Source: Priapulus caudatus
Lineage: Eukaryota > Priapulida > Priapulimorpha > Priapulimorphida > Priapulidae
NCBI RefSeq assembly: GCF_000485595.1
Contig: NW_014579317.1
Span: forward strand, 2,535-33,007
DNA length: 30,473 nucleotides
Direction: 5' to 3'
Under the pieces are notes generated by a model. It did no database searches and was not told the origin of the DNA. It was given only the letters and a program-made list of their open reading frames with translations. The translations under genes and the position numbers were made by a program. Shown one piece after another: positions 30,004 through 30,473 of the stretch. How positions within the stretch are numbered: position 1 is the stretch's first letter; each line of letters begins with the position of its first letter.

Positions 30004-30473
30004 AGTCCTTGTGTTTTAAGGTGCGCGATCGCGCTCGCGCGCCATCGCGTGCCTCAATTGATCAGGAGAAGTGCGAAAAAATGCGCACCTAAGCATTATC
30101 AAAACGCACACCTCTCTTCGCGTTTTGTTTTTCATTAATTCAACTTATAAACTCGAAGATAAACGCAAACGGTTGTAAACATCACGGACATTGCCGGAAG
30201 TCGGTTCACATGTTTATAGCGACAGTTGTAACGCTTAAATACCAACAGCAGTCTTTAACATCAATTCATCCGCTCATCAAATTTATTTATCACCGACGAG
30301 AGCTTGACGTATCGTTGACTCTGGTATTCTTCCGTTACACACTGAACCGTATACACACAACACGACCGTCGTAACTCACAAAGCCTACTGCCCTGCGTTG
30401 ACTGCTTTGCACCCGAACCCACCCAAAACCAAAACCAAAACCGTCCGGCCTATCATACGCGAGCCATACATGA
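30004..30473. other. No gene recognised
   Basis: Starts with a CG-rich GCGCGATCGCGCTCGCGCGC stretch, then AT-rich DNA, and ends with a short (CCAAAA)-like run at 30418-30441. I see no exon signature. An ATG at the very end (30470) cannot be assessed. Confidence 0.55.

Overview
This is eukaryotic, almost certainly metazoan, genomic DNA. It has multi-exon genes with GT-AG introns, long introns packed with DNA transposons, foldback elements and microsatellites, a degraded CR1-like non-LTR retrotransposon, and a short TTAGGG-type telomeric tract. An early-branching marine invertebrate (sponge- or cnidarian-like) fits the repeat content and protein divergence, but the sequence alone does not fix the species.

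Two conserved housekeeping genes can be reconstructed exon by exon. SURF2 (surfeit locus protein 2, a nucleolar protein) runs on the + strand from 501 to 10432 in six exons, and the complete 235-residue frame is phase-consistent. Its 7.3-kb first intron holds two TIR elements (771-3537 and 3708-6242), a 1.25-kb alternating purine/pyrimidine tract and a perfect 44-bp palindrome. Its last intron holds a 712-bp foldback element. Tail-to-tail with it on the - strand, from 16265 down to 11217, are six exons of PSMB7 (20S proteasome subunit beta-2). Their introns carry a CAACGTTG-rich element (11446-12750) and a CAGGG-TIR element (14130-15546).

A 10-N assembly gap lies at 16490-16499. The next upstream PSMB7 coding exon, carrying the propeptide cleavage site and catalytic Thr1, is found at 21803-21884 but on the + strand. 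PSMB7 is therefore split in opposite orientations across the gap, which points to a mis-oriented contig or a real inversion. From 16500 to about 25574 the sequence is a large, imperfect, indel-interrupted palindrome centred near 22.33 kb. From 25575 to 30003 there is a 5'-truncated, frameshifted CR1-like LINE on the - strand, two direct copies of a ~730-bp unit, and further fragments of the palindrome arms. No gene is recognised in the last 470 bp.

The most striking local observations are: (1) a 128-bp inverted copy of SURF2 exon 3 plus its splice sites inside intron 4, identical at every base; (2) the orientation conflict in PSMB7, with an 80-bp identical inverted match abutting the gap; and (3) the nested palindromic architecture of 16.5-25.6 kb. 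No known operon-like or defence system is visible.
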